Source of the DNA: Mycolicibacterium peregrinum
Lineage (GTDB): Bacteria > Actinomycetota > Actinomycetes > Mycobacteriales > Mycobacteriaceae
NCBI RefSeq assembly: GCF_002102345.1
Contig: NZ_LQPP01000016.1
Span: 186,001-250,000 of the forward strand
DNA: 64,000 nucleotides
Direction: 5' to 3'
The position numbers were made by a program, and so were the translations under genes. Within the stretch, counting starts at the first letter, position 1; every line of letters begins with the position of its first letter. The notes under the pieces are model-generated. The model saw only the letters and a list, made by a program, of their open reading frames with translations. It searched no databases and was not told the origin of the DNA. This document shows, piece by piece, positions 1-10,678 of this stretch.

Positions 1-61
1 AGGGGCGACGAATGGTATTCACGATGGTGACACACCGGACGGGCAGGACAGGGCGGCAACG

Positions 62-1159
62 ATGACGCAGAACGTGCGCGGCGCAGTACGCCAGACACTG
101 CCGGCGATCGCTGCCGCCGCGGCCGACGTCGACCGTACCGGCGCCGTCGACCCCTCGGTGATCACCGGCCTGCACGATGCTGGTTTCTTTGCGATGCTGC
201 GGCCCAAGGCGTTCGGCGGGACCGAGGCCGACCCGGCCGAGTACCTGGCAGTCACCCGTGAGCTGTCCGCGGCGTGTACCTCCACAGGCTGGCTGGCCGG
301 TGGGTTGGGCGTCAACACCTGGCATCTCTCGTTGTTCGATCACCGGGCCCAGCGCGACGTGTGGGGCGCAGACCCGCGGAGCCTGCTCTGTGAGTCGTAC
401 GCGCCCACCGGTCGGCTCGAACGCGTGGGGGACGAATTCCGGTTGTCGGGCCGGTGGAGCCGGTGCACCGGAATCCTGCATGCGTCGTGGCTGATGGCCG
501 CCGCGGTGCTGGTCGGTGAGGACGGCGCGGCGCAGGACTTCCTGGTGGCGCTGGTGCCGCGTCAGGACTACGTCGTGGAATCGACTTGGAACAGTGTGGG
601 ATTGCGCGGTATCAGTGCGCACGACGTCGTCGTCTCGGGTGCGGCGGTGCCGCGTTACCGCACGTTCGGCTGGGTCAGCAGTGACCAGCTCGGCTCGCTG
701 GCTCCGCTGTACCGGTTGCCGCAGCCCACCATGTACACCCACACGGGTACGGTTCCGCTGCTGGGCGCGGCCGAGAACGTGCTGTCCGCACTGGGGCCCC
801 GGCGCGGCTCGCCGGTGGATCCGGTGGCGATGGCGTGCAGCGATCTCGACCTGTCGAACCGGCAGATCGAACGCAACCTCGGCGATCTCATGGACTGCGC
901 GCGGTCCGATCTGGCGCCCGGCAACGACCTGGTGCTGCGATCGCGGCGGGACCAGGTACTGGCCTCCCAGCGCGCTGTCGCGGCGATCCGGACATTCATG
1001 GCGCACTCGCATGGTGGCGACATCGGAGACCCGCTGGTGGAACGGGTGTGGCGCGATGTCCAGACCGCGCAGACCCACGTTGCCAGCAACGTGGAGCAGG
1101 TGCTCTCGCTCGTCGGCCGACACTCGTTCGGCATGGAGGTCGACGAGATCGTCTGGTAG
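62..1159 (+). CDS. HsaA-like flavin-dependent oxygenase (acyl-CoA dehydrogenase fold)
   Basis: The 365-residue protein has the acyl-CoA dehydrogenase fold of the two-component flavin monooxygenases (HsaA and related oxygenase subunits), which hydroxylate aromatic or cyclic substrates using reduced flavin from a separate reductase. Visible marks are the N-terminal helical part with the LRPKAFGGTE stretch near residue 46, the middle beta domain with RLSGRWSRCTG, and a helical C-terminal domain rich in Arg and Gln. The length is a little under HsaA (about 390). A second paralogue lies at 2186-3268, beyond a convergent IclR gene. No flavin reductase is encoded in this window. The substrate cannot be read from sequence. 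I took the ATG at 62 because it gives a complete domain; its ribosome site is weak. Confidence 0.75.
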   Translation: MTQNVRGAVRQTLPAIAAAAADVDRTGAVDPSVITGLHDAGFFAMLRPKAFGGTEADPAEYLAVTRELSAACTSTGWLAGGLGVNTWHLSLFDHRAQRDVWGADPRSLLCESYAPTGRLERVGDEFRLSGRWSRCTGILHASWLMAAAVLVGEDGAAQDFLVALVPRQDYVVESTWNSVGLRGISAHDVVVSGAAVPRYRTFGWVSSDQLGSLAPLYRLPQPTMYTHTGTVPLLGAAENVLSALGPRRGSPVDPVAMACSDLDLSNRQIERNLGDLMDCARSDLAPGNDLVLRSRRDQVLASQRAVAAIRTFMAHSHGGDIGDPLVERVWRDVQTAQTHVASNVEQVLSLVGRHSFGMEVDEIVW

Positions 1160-1167
1160 TCGGCCGG

Positions 1168-2037
1168 TCAGACCCACGCGTCGGAAGTGAGTGTCCGCAG
1201 CACGCGGGACAGCATGTTGTCGGTGGCCTGCGCCTGAGGGGTGGCCATCGAGGTGGAATCGCGCGCACTTGTTTGCTGGGAGCCGAGTTGCTCGGAGATG
1301 TGCCGGGCCGCCCTGATGACGAACGGGGCGGTGCGCTGCAGACGATGCAACGGAACCGCGCCCGTCAACGACAGTCCTGCCACTTCGCCGTCGGCGGAGC
1401 GCAGTGGCGCCGCCACGCTGGTCAGACCGAGCGCCAGTTCCTCGTTGTCGTAGGCGAGCCCGTGGCGCGACCGGATCCGCGCGAGTTCGCGGTGCAGGGT
1501 CTCCAGATCGCTGATCGTGGAGCGGGTGGAACGGGTCAGGCGCGGCCCCAGGACGGCATCGACCTCCTCGGCGGGCAGCTCGGCCAGCATGGTCTTGCCC
1601 AGCGCGCTGGCGTGCGCGGGCGTGTGGCCCGCGACGCGGGTGGGCACCACCGCGCTGTTGCGTCCGGCCACCTTGTCGAGGTAGATGACGTCGCCGCCGA
1701 AGAGCACGCCGAGGTGGACCACCAGACCGGTGTCGGCATGGAGTCGGGACAGGGTGGGTGACGCCACGCTGCGTAGCTGTGAGTGGTCGATCATCCGGGT
1801 CACCGGCAGTGGGGAGGCGGCCAGTGAGTAGCCGTCGGGGCGGTGTTGCAGGAGGCCGGCGCTGTGCAGCTGTTTGAGGATGCGGTGCACCGAGGACCGG
1901 GGCAGCCCCGTGCGCCCGGCGATCTGATCCAGCCGTAGATGTTTGCCGGGTTCGTCGAAGGAGTTGAGGATCAGGGCGACCCGATCCACCATCGAAACGG
2001 CCGCCTCACCGGATTCGGCGCGTGGTCGAGCTGTCAC
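1168..2037 (-). CDS. IclR-family transcriptional regulator
   Basis: An IclR regulator: an N-terminal winged helix (VDRVALILNSF, then LRLDQIAGRTGLPRSSVHRILKQL) followed by the effector domain with HLGVLFGGDVIYLDKVAG and PAHASALGKTMLAEL. The reading frame stays open far upstream over the divergent gene, so the start needs a choice. I use the GTG at 2037, which gives about 289 residues, usual for the family; GTG at 2058 (preceded by AGGGGG) and ATG at 1992 are alternatives. It sits between two HsaA-like oxygenase genes and is divergent from the second, so it probably controls that gene and perhaps the whole catabolic cluster. A ten-base palindrome, CACCATGGTG at 2142-2151, lies in the divergent gap and is a possible operator. 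Confidence 0.85.
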   Translation of the reverse strand: MTARPRAESGEAAVSMVDRVALILNSFDEPGKHLRLDQIAGRTGLPRSSVHRILKQLHSAGLLQHRPDGYSLAASPLPVTRMIDHSQLRSVASPTLSRLHADTGLVVHLGVLFGGDVIYLDKVAGRNSAVVPTRVAGHTPAHASALGKTMLAELPAEEVDAVLGPRLTRSTRSTISDLETLHRELARIRSRHGLAYDNEELALGLTSVAAPLRSADGEVAGLSLTGAVPLHRLQRTAPFVIRAARHISEQLGSQQTSARDSTSMATPQAQATDNMLSRVLRTLTSDAWV

Positions 2038-2185
2038 GTTTCTGGTGGATGCCGGCACTGCGCCCCCTAGGACGTCGATCACTGAGTCCCCCACAATCTC
2101 ACTCAGCGAGATCCCGGCGCAAGCATAAAGGTGCGGTACCTCACCATGGTGGGCAACATGCGATGCACGCGACAAGGAGTTTTCG

Positions 2186-3268
2186 ATGCGTGGTGTTGAA
2201 ATGACCAGGGACGTTCTGGATGGCATCAACGAGAATGCCGATCTGATACTGGCACTCGGGCCCGTCAACGAGAAGCTCGGCCGGCTCGACGATCGGGCCG
2301 TCGAAGCGCTGCGTGAGTCCGGCGTGATGCACATGCTGCAGCCCGAGGAGTTCGGCGGAATCGAGACGCATCCAGGTGACTTCGCCGAGGCCGTGCTCGA
2401 GATCGCCCGGCTGGACGGGGCGGCGGGCTGGGTTGCCGGTTCGGTCGGCGTGCCGCCGTGGGCGTTGGCCTCGGCCGACCGTCGGCTGCGCGACGAGGTG
2501 TGGGAGGCGGACTCCGATGTCTGGATCGCCTCGGCGCACGCGCCGGCCGGCGTGCTCCTGCCCGTCGACGGGGGCTACCGGCTCTCGGGGGAGTGGCGAT
2601 CGGTCGCGGCCATCGACCATTGCGAGTGGGTTGTGGTCGGCGCCCGCGTGGTCGGCACCGGCGACGCCGACGGACTCGGGTATTCGCTTGTGCCGCGGGA
2701 GGATTTGCGGATCGACGACGAATCCTGGAACGCCATCGGATTGATCGGCACCGGAAGCAAGAACATCACGATCGACGACGTGTTCATCCCCGGACATCGG
2801 CTGCTGAACCACAACCGCATCGTCGACGGCACCGCGCCGGGACACGCCGGTCTGCGCAACCCGATCTACCACATTCCGCTCAGCACCATCGCGCCGCTGG
2901 GAATCACGGCCGCGGTGATCGGCATGCCCGAGGGCGCATTGAGCCACCATGTCGAGGTGACCGGGGCCGACGGACCGGTCGAAGAACATGCGGCCGCAGA
3001 GATCCGCGCGTCACGGCTGGTGCTGCTCGACACGCTCACCGCGTCCTTCAACCGGGTGCTGGACGGCCCGATCGACACCGGGATGCGGGCCCGCGCACGC
3101 CGCGATCAGATCGCCGCGGCCCGCCGGGCAGTACGGGCGCTCGATGAGATCGTGTGTCACTCGAACGTCGACGCCTTGCGCCGCGGCAACCCGGTGCAGC
3201 GGTTGTGGCGGGATGCCCACGTGGGCCTGGCAACCGTGGTCACCGAGTCGAAGGTGGTGTCGCCCTGA
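2186..3268 (+). CDS. HsaA-like flavin-dependent oxygenase, second copy
   Basis: A 360-residue paralogue of the gene at 62-1159, with the same layout: helical N-terminus with LQPEEFGGIETHPGDF near residue 52, a beta domain with YRLSGEWRSVAAIDHCEW, and a C-terminal four-helix part ending WRDAHVGLATVV. The catalytic Glu of true acyl-CoA dehydrogenases is not expected in this group, whose members are oxygenases. AAGGAG six bases before the ATG at 2186 fixes the start. It is divergent from the IclR gene. The presence of two such oxygenases with dehydrogenases and a Baeyer-Villiger enzyme suggests breakdown of a cyclic compound; substrate and reductase are unknown. Confidence 0.75.
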   Translation: MRGVEMTRDVLDGINENADLILALGPVNEKLGRLDDRAVEALRESGVMHMLQPEEFGGIETHPGDFAEAVLEIARLDGAAGWVAGSVGVPPWALASADRRLRDEVWEADSDVWIASAHAPAGVLLPVDGGYRLSGEWRSVAAIDHCEWVVVGARVVGTGDADGLGYSLVPREDLRIDDESWNAIGLIGTGSKNITIDDVFIPGHRLLNHNRIVDGTAPGHAGLRNPIYHIPLSTIAPLGITAAVIGMPEGALSHHVEVTGADGPVEEHAAAEIRASRLVLLDTLTASFNRVLDGPIDTGMRARARRDQIAAARRAVRALDEIVCHSNVDALRRGNPVQRLWRDAHVGLATVVTESKVVSP

Positions 3269-3286
3269 CCCGACGGCACGGCCAAA

Positions 3287-3324
3287 AATGGTGGGCGGCA
3301 CAAAGATCAGCGTCGCCCACCATT
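3287..3324 (-). terminator. Rho-independent terminator between convergent genes
   Basis: A perfect 11-base stem (AATGGTGGGCG at 3287-3297 with CGCCCACCATT at 3314-3324) encloses a 16-base loop. Read on the minus strand the stem is followed by a run of T, so it best fits the end of the two-gene SDR operon. It also lies just past the stop of the oxygenase on the plus strand and may serve both. Confidence 0.75.
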
Positions 3325-3338
3325 CTCGTCGCTCGGGA

Positions 3339-4927
<1,589 letters not shown>

Positions 4928-5024
4928 TCAGGGTGAAACTGAGCTGGATCCAGCGTCGATGCAGCCACAACGTGGCCGCGGGATGCACGCCACGATAACC
5001 GCGGTGGCTGTCGTTCGGGCGTGA

Positions 5025-5060
5025 GTCTCACCCAGCGGGAGTCGTACCGGTGAGTGAGAC
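5025..5060. promoter_or_regulatory. Inverted repeat in divergent SDR/BVMO promoter region
   Basis: GTCTCAC at 5025-5031 is matched by GTGAGAC at 5054-5060, and the first arm is part of the local palindrome GTGAGTCTCAC. The pair lies in the 218-base gap between the SDR operon and the monooxygenase gene, where an operator is expected. The binding protein is unknown. Confidence 0.35.
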
Positions 5061-5130
5061 ACCTGCTGTCCAGCGCACTCGGTCGTTCGTAACGTGACGC
5101 AGGCGAACAGTGAAGCGAAAGGCAACGATT

Positions 5131-6777
5131 GTGACAGCGCAGTCAGCTCCGTCGGGTACCGCCGAGAAAACACCTGCTGCGGTGGATGTCGTCGTGGTGG
5201 GAGCCGGCTTCGCCGGGCTGTACGCGCTGCATCGCTTTCGGCAGCAAGGCCTTTCAGTCCGCGTGTTCGAGGCTGCCGACGGTGTGGGCGGAGTCTGGTA
5301 TTGGAACCGCTATCCGGGCGCCCGGTGCGACGTCGAAAGCGTCGACTACTCCTACTCATTCGACAAGGATCTCGAACAGGAGTGGAACTGGACCGAGAAG
5401 TATGCCACCCAACCGGAGATCCTGGCCTACCTCAACCATGTGGCCGACCGCTTCGACCTGCGGCGCGACATCTCGTTCGGCACCAGGGTGACCGACATGG
5501 TGCTCGACGAGAAGGCGTTGCGCTGGGAGGTCCGCACCGACCGCGGCGACGTGGTTTCCGCGCGCTTCTGCATCCTGGCGGTCGGACCGCTGTCCAACGC
5601 GAACATTCCCGCGATCGATGGTCTCGAATCGTTCGCGGGCGAGGTCTATCACACCGCACACTGGCCGCACGAAGGCGTTGATTTCACCGGCAAGCGGGTC
5701 GGTGTGATCGGTACCGGATCCTCCGGTATCCAGGCGATTCCGTGCATCGCCCGGCAAGCCGAACAGCTCATCGTCTTTCAGCGCACCCCGAACTACAGCG
5801 TGCCGGCCGGCAACATTCCGCTCGACGACGAGACGCGGGCCGCGCAGAAGGCCGGGTACGCCGAACGTCGCAGGCTCTCGATGCTCAGTGGCGGCGGCTC
5901 GCCGCACCAGCCCCATCCCAAGTCCGCCCTCGAGGTCTCTGCCGACGAACTGCAGCAGACCTACGAGCGGCGCTGGGAACTGGGCGGAGTGTTGTTCTCC
6001 AAGGCCTTCCCGGACCAGTTGGTCACCATCGAGGCCAACGACACCGCGCGGCTGTTCTGGGAACAGAAGGTCCGCGCCGTGATCGACGATCCGGCGGTGG
6101 CCGACGTGTTGATTCCGAAGGATCATCCGATCGGTGCGAAGCGAATCTGCACCGACGACAACTACTTCCAGACCTTCAACCGGGACAATGTCTCGTTGGT
6201 GAACCTGCGGGCGACGCCGATCGAGCGGATCGACCCGTCGGGTATCGATACCACCGACGCGCATTACGACGTGGATGCGTTGGTGCTGGCCACCGGATTC
6301 GACGCGATGACCGGTTCGGTCCAGAAACTGAATGTGGTCGGCCGGGGCGGGCGAACCCTCAACGAGGCGTGGGCCGAGGGGCCCGCGACCTACCTGGGCC
6401 TGGGTGTCCCAGGCTTCCCGAACGTCTTCAACATCGCCGGTCCGGGCGCACCCTCGGTGCTGGCCAACATGGTGTTGCATTCGGAGCTGCACCTGAACTG
6501 GGTGGCCGATGCGATCGCCCACCTCGACGCCCATGGAGCCCCGGCCATCGAGGCCCGTGAAGACGCCGCCGCCGAGTGGGTGGCCGAATGCACCCGACGT
6601 GCCGCAGGAACTCTCATGCCGCAGGCGAATTCGTGGTACCTCGGGGCGAACATTCCCGGCAAGCCGCGGGTGTTCATGCCGTTCGTCGGAGGTTTCGGCG
6701 TGTACGGCGAGATCATCGCCGATGTCGCTGCCGCAGGCTACAAGGGCTTCGACATCCACCAGGATCTGACCGGATAG
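5131..6777 (+). CDS. Baeyer-Villiger flavin monooxygenase
   Basis: About 548 residues, the size of cyclohexanone and phenylacetone monooxygenases. The protein has two Rossmann motifs, GAGFAG near residue 24 (FAD) and GTGSSG near residue 195 (NADPH), and between them the type I Baeyer-Villiger fingerprint FAGEVYHTAHWP (FxGxxxHxxxWP). It should insert oxygen next to a ketone, giving an ester or lactone. The GTG at 5131 is chosen because GAAAGG stands eight bases upstream; a GTG at 5110 is also in frame. It is divergent from two SDR genes, which could supply the ketone, and is followed by the wreck of a hydrolase that could have opened the lactone. Confidence 0.92.
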   Translation: MTAQSAPSGTAEKTPAAVDVVVVGAGFAGLYALHRFRQQGLSVRVFEAADGVGGVWYWNRYPGARCDVESVDYSYSFDKDLEQEWNWTEKYATQPEILAYLNHVADRFDLRRDISFGTRVTDMVLDEKALRWEVRTDRGDVVSARFCILAVGPLSNANIPAIDGLESFAGEVYHTAHWPHEGVDFTGKRVGVIGTGSSGIQAIPCIARQAEQLIVFQRTPNYSVPAGNIPLDDETRAAQKAGYAERRRLSMLSGGGSPHQPHPKSALEVSADELQQTYERRWELGGVLFSKAFPDQLVTIEANDTARLFWEQKVRAVIDDPAVADVLIPKDHPIGAKRICTDDNYFQTFNRDNVSLVNLRATPIERIDPSGIDTTDAHYDVDALVLATGFDAMTGSVQKLNVVGRGGRTLNEAWAEGPATYLGLGVPGFPNVFNIAGPGAPSVLANMVLHSELHLNWVADAIAHLDAHGAPAIEAREDAAAEWVAECTRRAAGTLMPQANSWYLGANIPGKPRVFMPFVGGFGVYGEIIADVAAAGYKGFDIHQDLTG

Positions 6778-6793
6778 GGGCCGCTGCGTTGGC

Positions 6794-7169
6794 TCAGGAA
6801 TCCAGCACGGCGCGGATGTCCTCGCACACCTGCCGGCCGGCTTGGCCGGCCAGCGTCAGTGACGGCATGGTCATGAACCCGTGGATGGCGCCGGCATAGT
6901 CGCGGTACACCACCGGGACACCCTGGGCGGCAAGCGCTTCCGCGTAGTCTTCGCCTTCGGAGTGCAGCGGGTCGAAGCCTGCGGTGATGACCGCCCGCGG
7001 GGCCCGGTAGCTTCCGCTCCTCGATCGCCCCGATCGGGCGGGCCTGCAGCGGAGGTCGGTACCGGGACCGCACGGCAGCCCTGGTCTCGGCCCCGCCCAT
7101 CCTCTCGACCGCCGGGAAACCGGTGTTAAGCACCGGCATTAGCGCCGCGATCTCCGGATCGACTTTCAT
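6794..7169 (-). pseudogene. Remnant of HSL-family alpha/beta hydrolase
   Basis: Two pieces of one hydrolase are joined out of frame. From the ATG at 7169 (good ribosome site AGGAGGGG) about 50 residues read as a typical N-terminus ([15 protein letters not shown]...AVRSRY). From about 7015 the other frame reads on as the C-terminus: [21 protein letters not shown], then [13 protein letters not shown], and stops at 6794. The middle, some 150-200 residues with the HGGG oxyanion motif and GDSAGG nucleophile, is missing. The remaining AGFDP Asp and IHGF His regions are intact. An internal deletion with frameshift explains this. Next to a Baeyer-Villiger enzyme, the intact ancestor probably hydrolysed the lactone or ester product. 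Confidence 0.85.
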
Positions 7170-7516
7170 TTCCCCTCCTGTGCTTCACAGCACCACATCG
7201 GTCCGGTCTCCTGCTGCGGCGTACCGCGCAGCGAGACACGTGGAATCCGCCTCCCGCCCAGCGCGATTGCGGTCTGAATGACCGCGGGCTGTACCCGCGC
7301 TACACCACGCCACCCAAGTTTCTGTGCCGCTGAGCGAGACAGCCGCGCCCGGACGCGCGGTGAGTGCGCACGATCACATGGCCCGGCGCAGTGAGGCGGT
7401 CGACACCCAGAAAACGGCTGCCTCTCGTCGAAATCCCTAGTCGGAAAGTCGTATTCGTCCGGGCAGATCCGAGCTGTCACCACGACGTGCTCGACAACCT
7501 GATAGATGGAGGGGAA
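7170..7516. other. 347-base intergenic region
   Basis: No gene is convincing here. The frames open through this stretch have no recognisable domain and overlap the start of the phosphatase. Both ends carry the same 12-mer GGAGGGGAAATG in opposite orientation (minus strand over 7167-7178, plus strand 7508-7519), each forming the ribosome site and start of the gene leading away from the gap. Promoters for both sides presumably lie inside. Confidence 0.5.
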
Positions 7517-8959
7517 ATGGTCCGACCAAGCAGGCTCGACAACGGCGCCGCACCCGCTGTGCGTCGCCGTTCGAGAACGACATGGAGAGGCCTTGGCATC
7601 GTGCTGACTGTCTTCGGCTTTTTCGTGATGTCCGTGCTGCCCGCCTGGGCTGCCGAGAACATGCGGGTCACGTTCGTGCGTCACGGCCAGTCAGCAGGCA
7701 ACACGTCGGGCAACATCGACACCTCGACGCCAGGGCCTTCGCTCACCCCGCTCGGACGTGAGCAGGCTCAGGCGGTGGTCGACCGGCTGGGCGACAACAA
7801 CTACGACGCGATCTATGCGTCGCAGATGATCCGCACCCAGCAGACTGCCGAACCGATGTCGGCGTATCTGGGTCTGCCGATCCAGGTGTTGCCCGGCCTG
7901 CAGGAGATCGAGGCCGGCGACTACGAGGGCACACCCGAGAGCGGTGCGCTGGACGGTTACCTCAAGGCGCCGATCGCGTGGGCGTTCGCCGGTCAGCTCG
8001 GCGCCCGAATCCCGGGCTCGATCGACGGCAACGAGTTCGACGCGCGCGTCGACGGCGCATTGAAGACCATGTACGACAAGGGCGACCGCAACGTCGTCGT
8101 GTTCTCGCACGGCGGCACCATCATGTTCTGGACCATGATGAACGCCAAGAACCTCACCTTGGCGGAGAAGGGCATGCTGCTGAGCCAGCATGCGCTGGGT
8201 AACACCGACTACGTCGTCATCGAGGGAAACCCCGAAGACGGCTGGACCCTCGTGGACTGGAACGGCCAGCGGTTCAGCCCCGAGCCGACACTGGGACATG
8301 AGGTCGGGCTGCAGATGCGGACGCTGAGCCGTCAGCTCGAAGCCGCCATGAACCAGGTGACGGACTCCTTGGCCACCGGTGACGTGATCAAGGTGGCGAC
8401 GGCGATCAACCGCAGTTTGGCCGATGCATCGTTCTCGGTGGCCAAGTTCAATCGTGCGATCAACGCCGAAATCATCAAGCGGGTCGACAAGGCCATCGGC
8501 AAAGTGAGCACCCCGGATCCGGAACCGGTATCCGAGCTCACCGACAAGGTGTCCGACACGGTCAAGGGTGCCGTCCCGAATACCGGTTCGGCCACCGACA
8601 TGCTGAAGCCGCTCGACGCGGTGGTGTCCGACCCGAAGGGAGCGCAGGCTTCGGCCGGGTCCGACCACAGCGGTGTGGCCGCGAAGGTGACGGCCTCGGT
8701 GCGGGGCAAGGGTGCAACGGATCTGTCCAGCGGCAACCTGGTCAGGCCCGGCAAGACCTTCGCCGACACCAAGCGCGCCGGCGAGCAGGCTCACACCGGC
8801 GTTTCCGATGCCGCGGGTCAGCTGAGGTCGACGGTGAAGTCCTCGGTCGGCGGCATCAAGGACGCTGCGAAGAAGGTATCCGAGAGTGTCGGCGCGGCAA
8901 GCGCTTCGCGCGGCGGCGCCGCGTCCGAAAAGGGTTCCGCCGATTCGGACGGTAGGTAA
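7517..8959 (+). CDS. Secreted histidine phosphatase-family protein
   Basis: A 480-residue exported protein with a phosphoglycerate mutase-like domain. A hydrophobic segment at about residues 25-45 ends in PAWAAE, a probable signal peptidase site. Then come VTFVRHGQSAGN (catalytic His in RHG near residue 55), a second motif in GLQEIEAGDYEG, and VVVFSHGGTIMFW with the second catalytic His. The last 200 residues are Ser/Ala/Lys-rich, low in hydrophobics and repetitive (several TDKVSDTVKGA-like stretches), probably an extended envelope-facing tail. GGAGGGG before the ATG at 7517 sets the start; a longer frame from 7364 lacks support. The phosphorylated substrate is not predictable. Confidence 0.85.
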   Translation: MVRPSRLDNGAAPAVRRRSRTTWRGLGIVLTVFGFFVMSVLPAWAAENMRVTFVRHGQSAGNTSGNIDTSTPGPSLTPLGREQAQAVVDRLGDNNYDAIYASQMIRTQQTAEPMSAYLGLPIQVLPGLQEIEAGDYEGTPESGALDGYLKAPIAWAFAGQLGARIPGSIDGNEFDARVDGALKTMYDKGDRNVVVFSHGGTIMFWTMMNAKNLTLAEKGMLLSQHALGNTDYVVIEGNPEDGWTLVDWNGQRFSPEPTLGHEVGLQMRTLSRQLEAAMNQVTDSLATGDVIKVATAINRSLADASFSVAKFNRAINAEIIKRVDKAIGKVSTPDPEPVSELTDKVSDTVKGAVPNTGSATDMLKPLDAVVSDPKGAQASAGSDHSGVAAKVTASVRGKGATDLSSGNLVRPGKTFADTKRAGEQAHTGVSDAAGQLRSTVKSSVGGIKDAAKKVSESVGAASASRGGAASEKGSADSDGR

Positions 8960-8962
8960 GAA

Positions 8963-8995
8963 ATCGGCCCCCTCCGTTGAACGGAGGGGGCCGAT
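8963..8995. terminator. Bidirectional terminator between phosphatase and sigA
   Basis: A perfect 15-base stem: 8963-8977 (ATCGGCCCCCTCCGT) pairs with 8981-8995 across a three-base loop. It sits three bases past the phosphatase stop and about 30 bases past the sigA stop on the other strand. There are short T-rich tracts on both sides, so it can act on both convergent transcripts. Confidence 0.85.
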
Positions 8996-9025
8996 CTCGT
9001 TGTCTGTCGGCTACTCGACGCGGAC

Positions 9026-10474
9026 CTAGTCCAGGTAGTCGCGCAGCACCTGCGAGCGGCTGGGGTGGCGCAGCTTGCTCATGGTCTTGGACTCGATCTG
9101 GCGGATGCGCTCACGCGTGACGCCGTAGACCTGGCCGATCTCGTCGAGTGTGCGGGGCTGACCGTCGGTGAGGCCGAACCGCAGACGGACGACGCCCGCC
9201 TCGCGCTCGGACAGCGTCTCCAGCACCGACTGCAGCTGATCCTGAAGCAGCGTGAACGACACGGCATCGACGGCCACGACGGCCTCGGAGTCCTCGATGA
9301 AGTCACCGAGCTGGCTGTCACCCTCGTCGCCGATGGTCTGGTCCAACGAGATGGGTTCACGCGCGTACTGCTGGATCTCCAGCACCTTCTCCGGCGTGAT
9401 GTCCATTTCCTTGGCCAGCTCTTCGGGCGTGGGCTCGCGGCCCAGGTCCTGCAGCAGCTCACGCTGGATACGGCCGAGCTTGTTGATCACCTCGACCATG
9501 TGCACCGGAATACGGATGGTGCGGGCCTGGTCGGCCATGGCGCGGGTGATGGCCTGACGGATCCACCAGGTGGCGTACGTCGAGAACTTGTAACCCTTGG
9601 TGTAGTCGAACTTCTCGACCGCGCGGATCAGACCGAGGTTGCCTTCCTGGATCAGGTCCAGGAACGCCATGCCGCGGCCCGTGTAGCGCTTGGCCAGCGA
9701 GACCACCAGACGCAGGTTGGCTTCGAGCAGATGGTTTTTCGCGCGGTCGCCGTCACGGCAGATCCACTGGTAGTCGCGCCGGACCTGAGTGGTGAGCTTC
9801 TCGCCCTTCTCGACGAACTCAGCCATCTTCTGGGTGGCGAACAGCCCGGCCTCGATACGCTTGGCGAGCTCGACCTCTTCCTCGGCGTTGAGGAGCGCGA
9901 CCTTTCCGATCTGCTTGAGGTAGGCGCGGACCGAGTCGGCCGAGGCCGTCAGCTCCGCGTCTTTACGTGCCTGCCGCAGTGCCTCGGACTCTTCCTCGTC
10001 CCAGACGAAGTCGCCGGAGGCCTTGTCCTTCTCGGACGGCTCGGGGTGCTCCTCGTCGGACTTGGCCGCCTTGCCCGCAGCCGGAGCGGCGGCCTTGGCG
10101 TCCTTGCCTTCCTCGGCCTCGTCCTCGTCGTCCTCGTCGTCGCCCGACTCCTCGACGTCGTCGTCGTCACTACCGAGATCGTCGTCGAGCTCGAGGTCGG
10201 TGTCGTCGACGTCGAGATCCTCGCCCGGACCTGCCTCCAGGTCGTCGTTGGTCTCCAGATCGTCGTTGACGTCCTCGGGCTTGCCCGCCGTGGCCTTGGC
10301 GGCCTTCTTGGCGGGCGCCTTCTTGGCGGGAGCGCGCTTGGTGGCGGTGCCGCCCTCGGCCTTGGCTGCAGTGCTCTTGGCTGCCCGCTTGGCCGGGGCC
10401 TTCTTGGCGGGAGTCTTGGTAGCGGTGCGCTTCACCGGCTCGTCGGTCGCCGGGCTTGCTTTTGTCGCTGCCAC
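9026..10474 (-). CDS. sigA: Principal RNA polymerase sigma factor SigA
   Basis: The housekeeping sigma-70 factor, 482 residues. The first 90 or so residues are Lys/Ala-rich (repeats of the [11 protein letters not shown] kind), followed by a long acidic stretch of Asp and Glu. Region 1.2 ([39 protein letters not shown]), region 2 ([14 protein letters not shown]...[12 protein letters not shown]), region 3 and region 4.2 ([21 protein letters not shown]) are all complete. The C-terminus [15 protein letters not shown] is the mycobacterial one. I start at the GTG at 10474, preceded by GAAAGGG at five-base spacing and matching the known VAATKAS start; a longer frame to 10525 is not needed. It is transcribed alone towards the terminator at 8963-8995. 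Confidence 0.98.
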   Translation of the reverse strand: MAATKASPATDEPVKRTATKTPAKKAPAKRAAKSTAAKAEGGTATKRAPAKKAPAKKAAKATAGKPEDVNDDLETNDDLEAGPGEDLDVDDTDLELDDDLGSDDDDVEESGDDEDDEDEAEEGKDAKAAAPAAGKAAKSDEEHPEPSEKDKASGDFVWDEEESEALRQARKDAELTASADSVRAYLKQIGKVALLNAEEEVELAKRIEAGLFATQKMAEFVEKGEKLTTQVRRDYQWICRDGDRAKNHLLEANLRLVVSLAKRYTGRGMAFLDLIQEGNLGLIRAVEKFDYTKGYKFSTYATWWIRQAITRAMADQARTIRIPVHMVEVINKLGRIQRELLQDLGREPTPEELAKEMDITPEKVLEIQQYAREPISLDQTIGDEGDSQLGDFIEDSEAVVAVDAVSFTLLQDQLQSVLETLSEREAGVVRLRFGLTDGQPRTLDEIGQVYGVTRERIRQIESKTMSKLRHPSRSQVLRDYLD

Positions 10475-10678
10475 GTACACCCTTTCGGTCTCGCGAAATT
10501 CTCGGTGGGTATGGGCATAGTCCACCGAAAGCGTCTGCTATCGAATGTTGGCGTTCTATCGGCTGGGATATTCACCGCTATTCGGTAGGCGGCCGCCGAG
10601 GACCATTGTAACGACAGTGTGGGAGTTCACCGTGCCGAGCGGCAAATTTCGGCACATGACCGACCCAACCCGGCAAAG
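10475..10678 (-). promoter_or_regulatory. Upstream region of sigA
   Basis: This 204-base gap between ppgK and sigA has no coding signal and should hold the sigA promoter and leader. I see no promoter hexamer pair clear enough to name. Confidence 0.4.

Noticed and set aside
7166..7684. A 172-codon minus-strand frame over the phosphatase start
   Set aside because: Overlaps the signal peptide of the phosphatase, has no ribosome site and no recognisable sequence.
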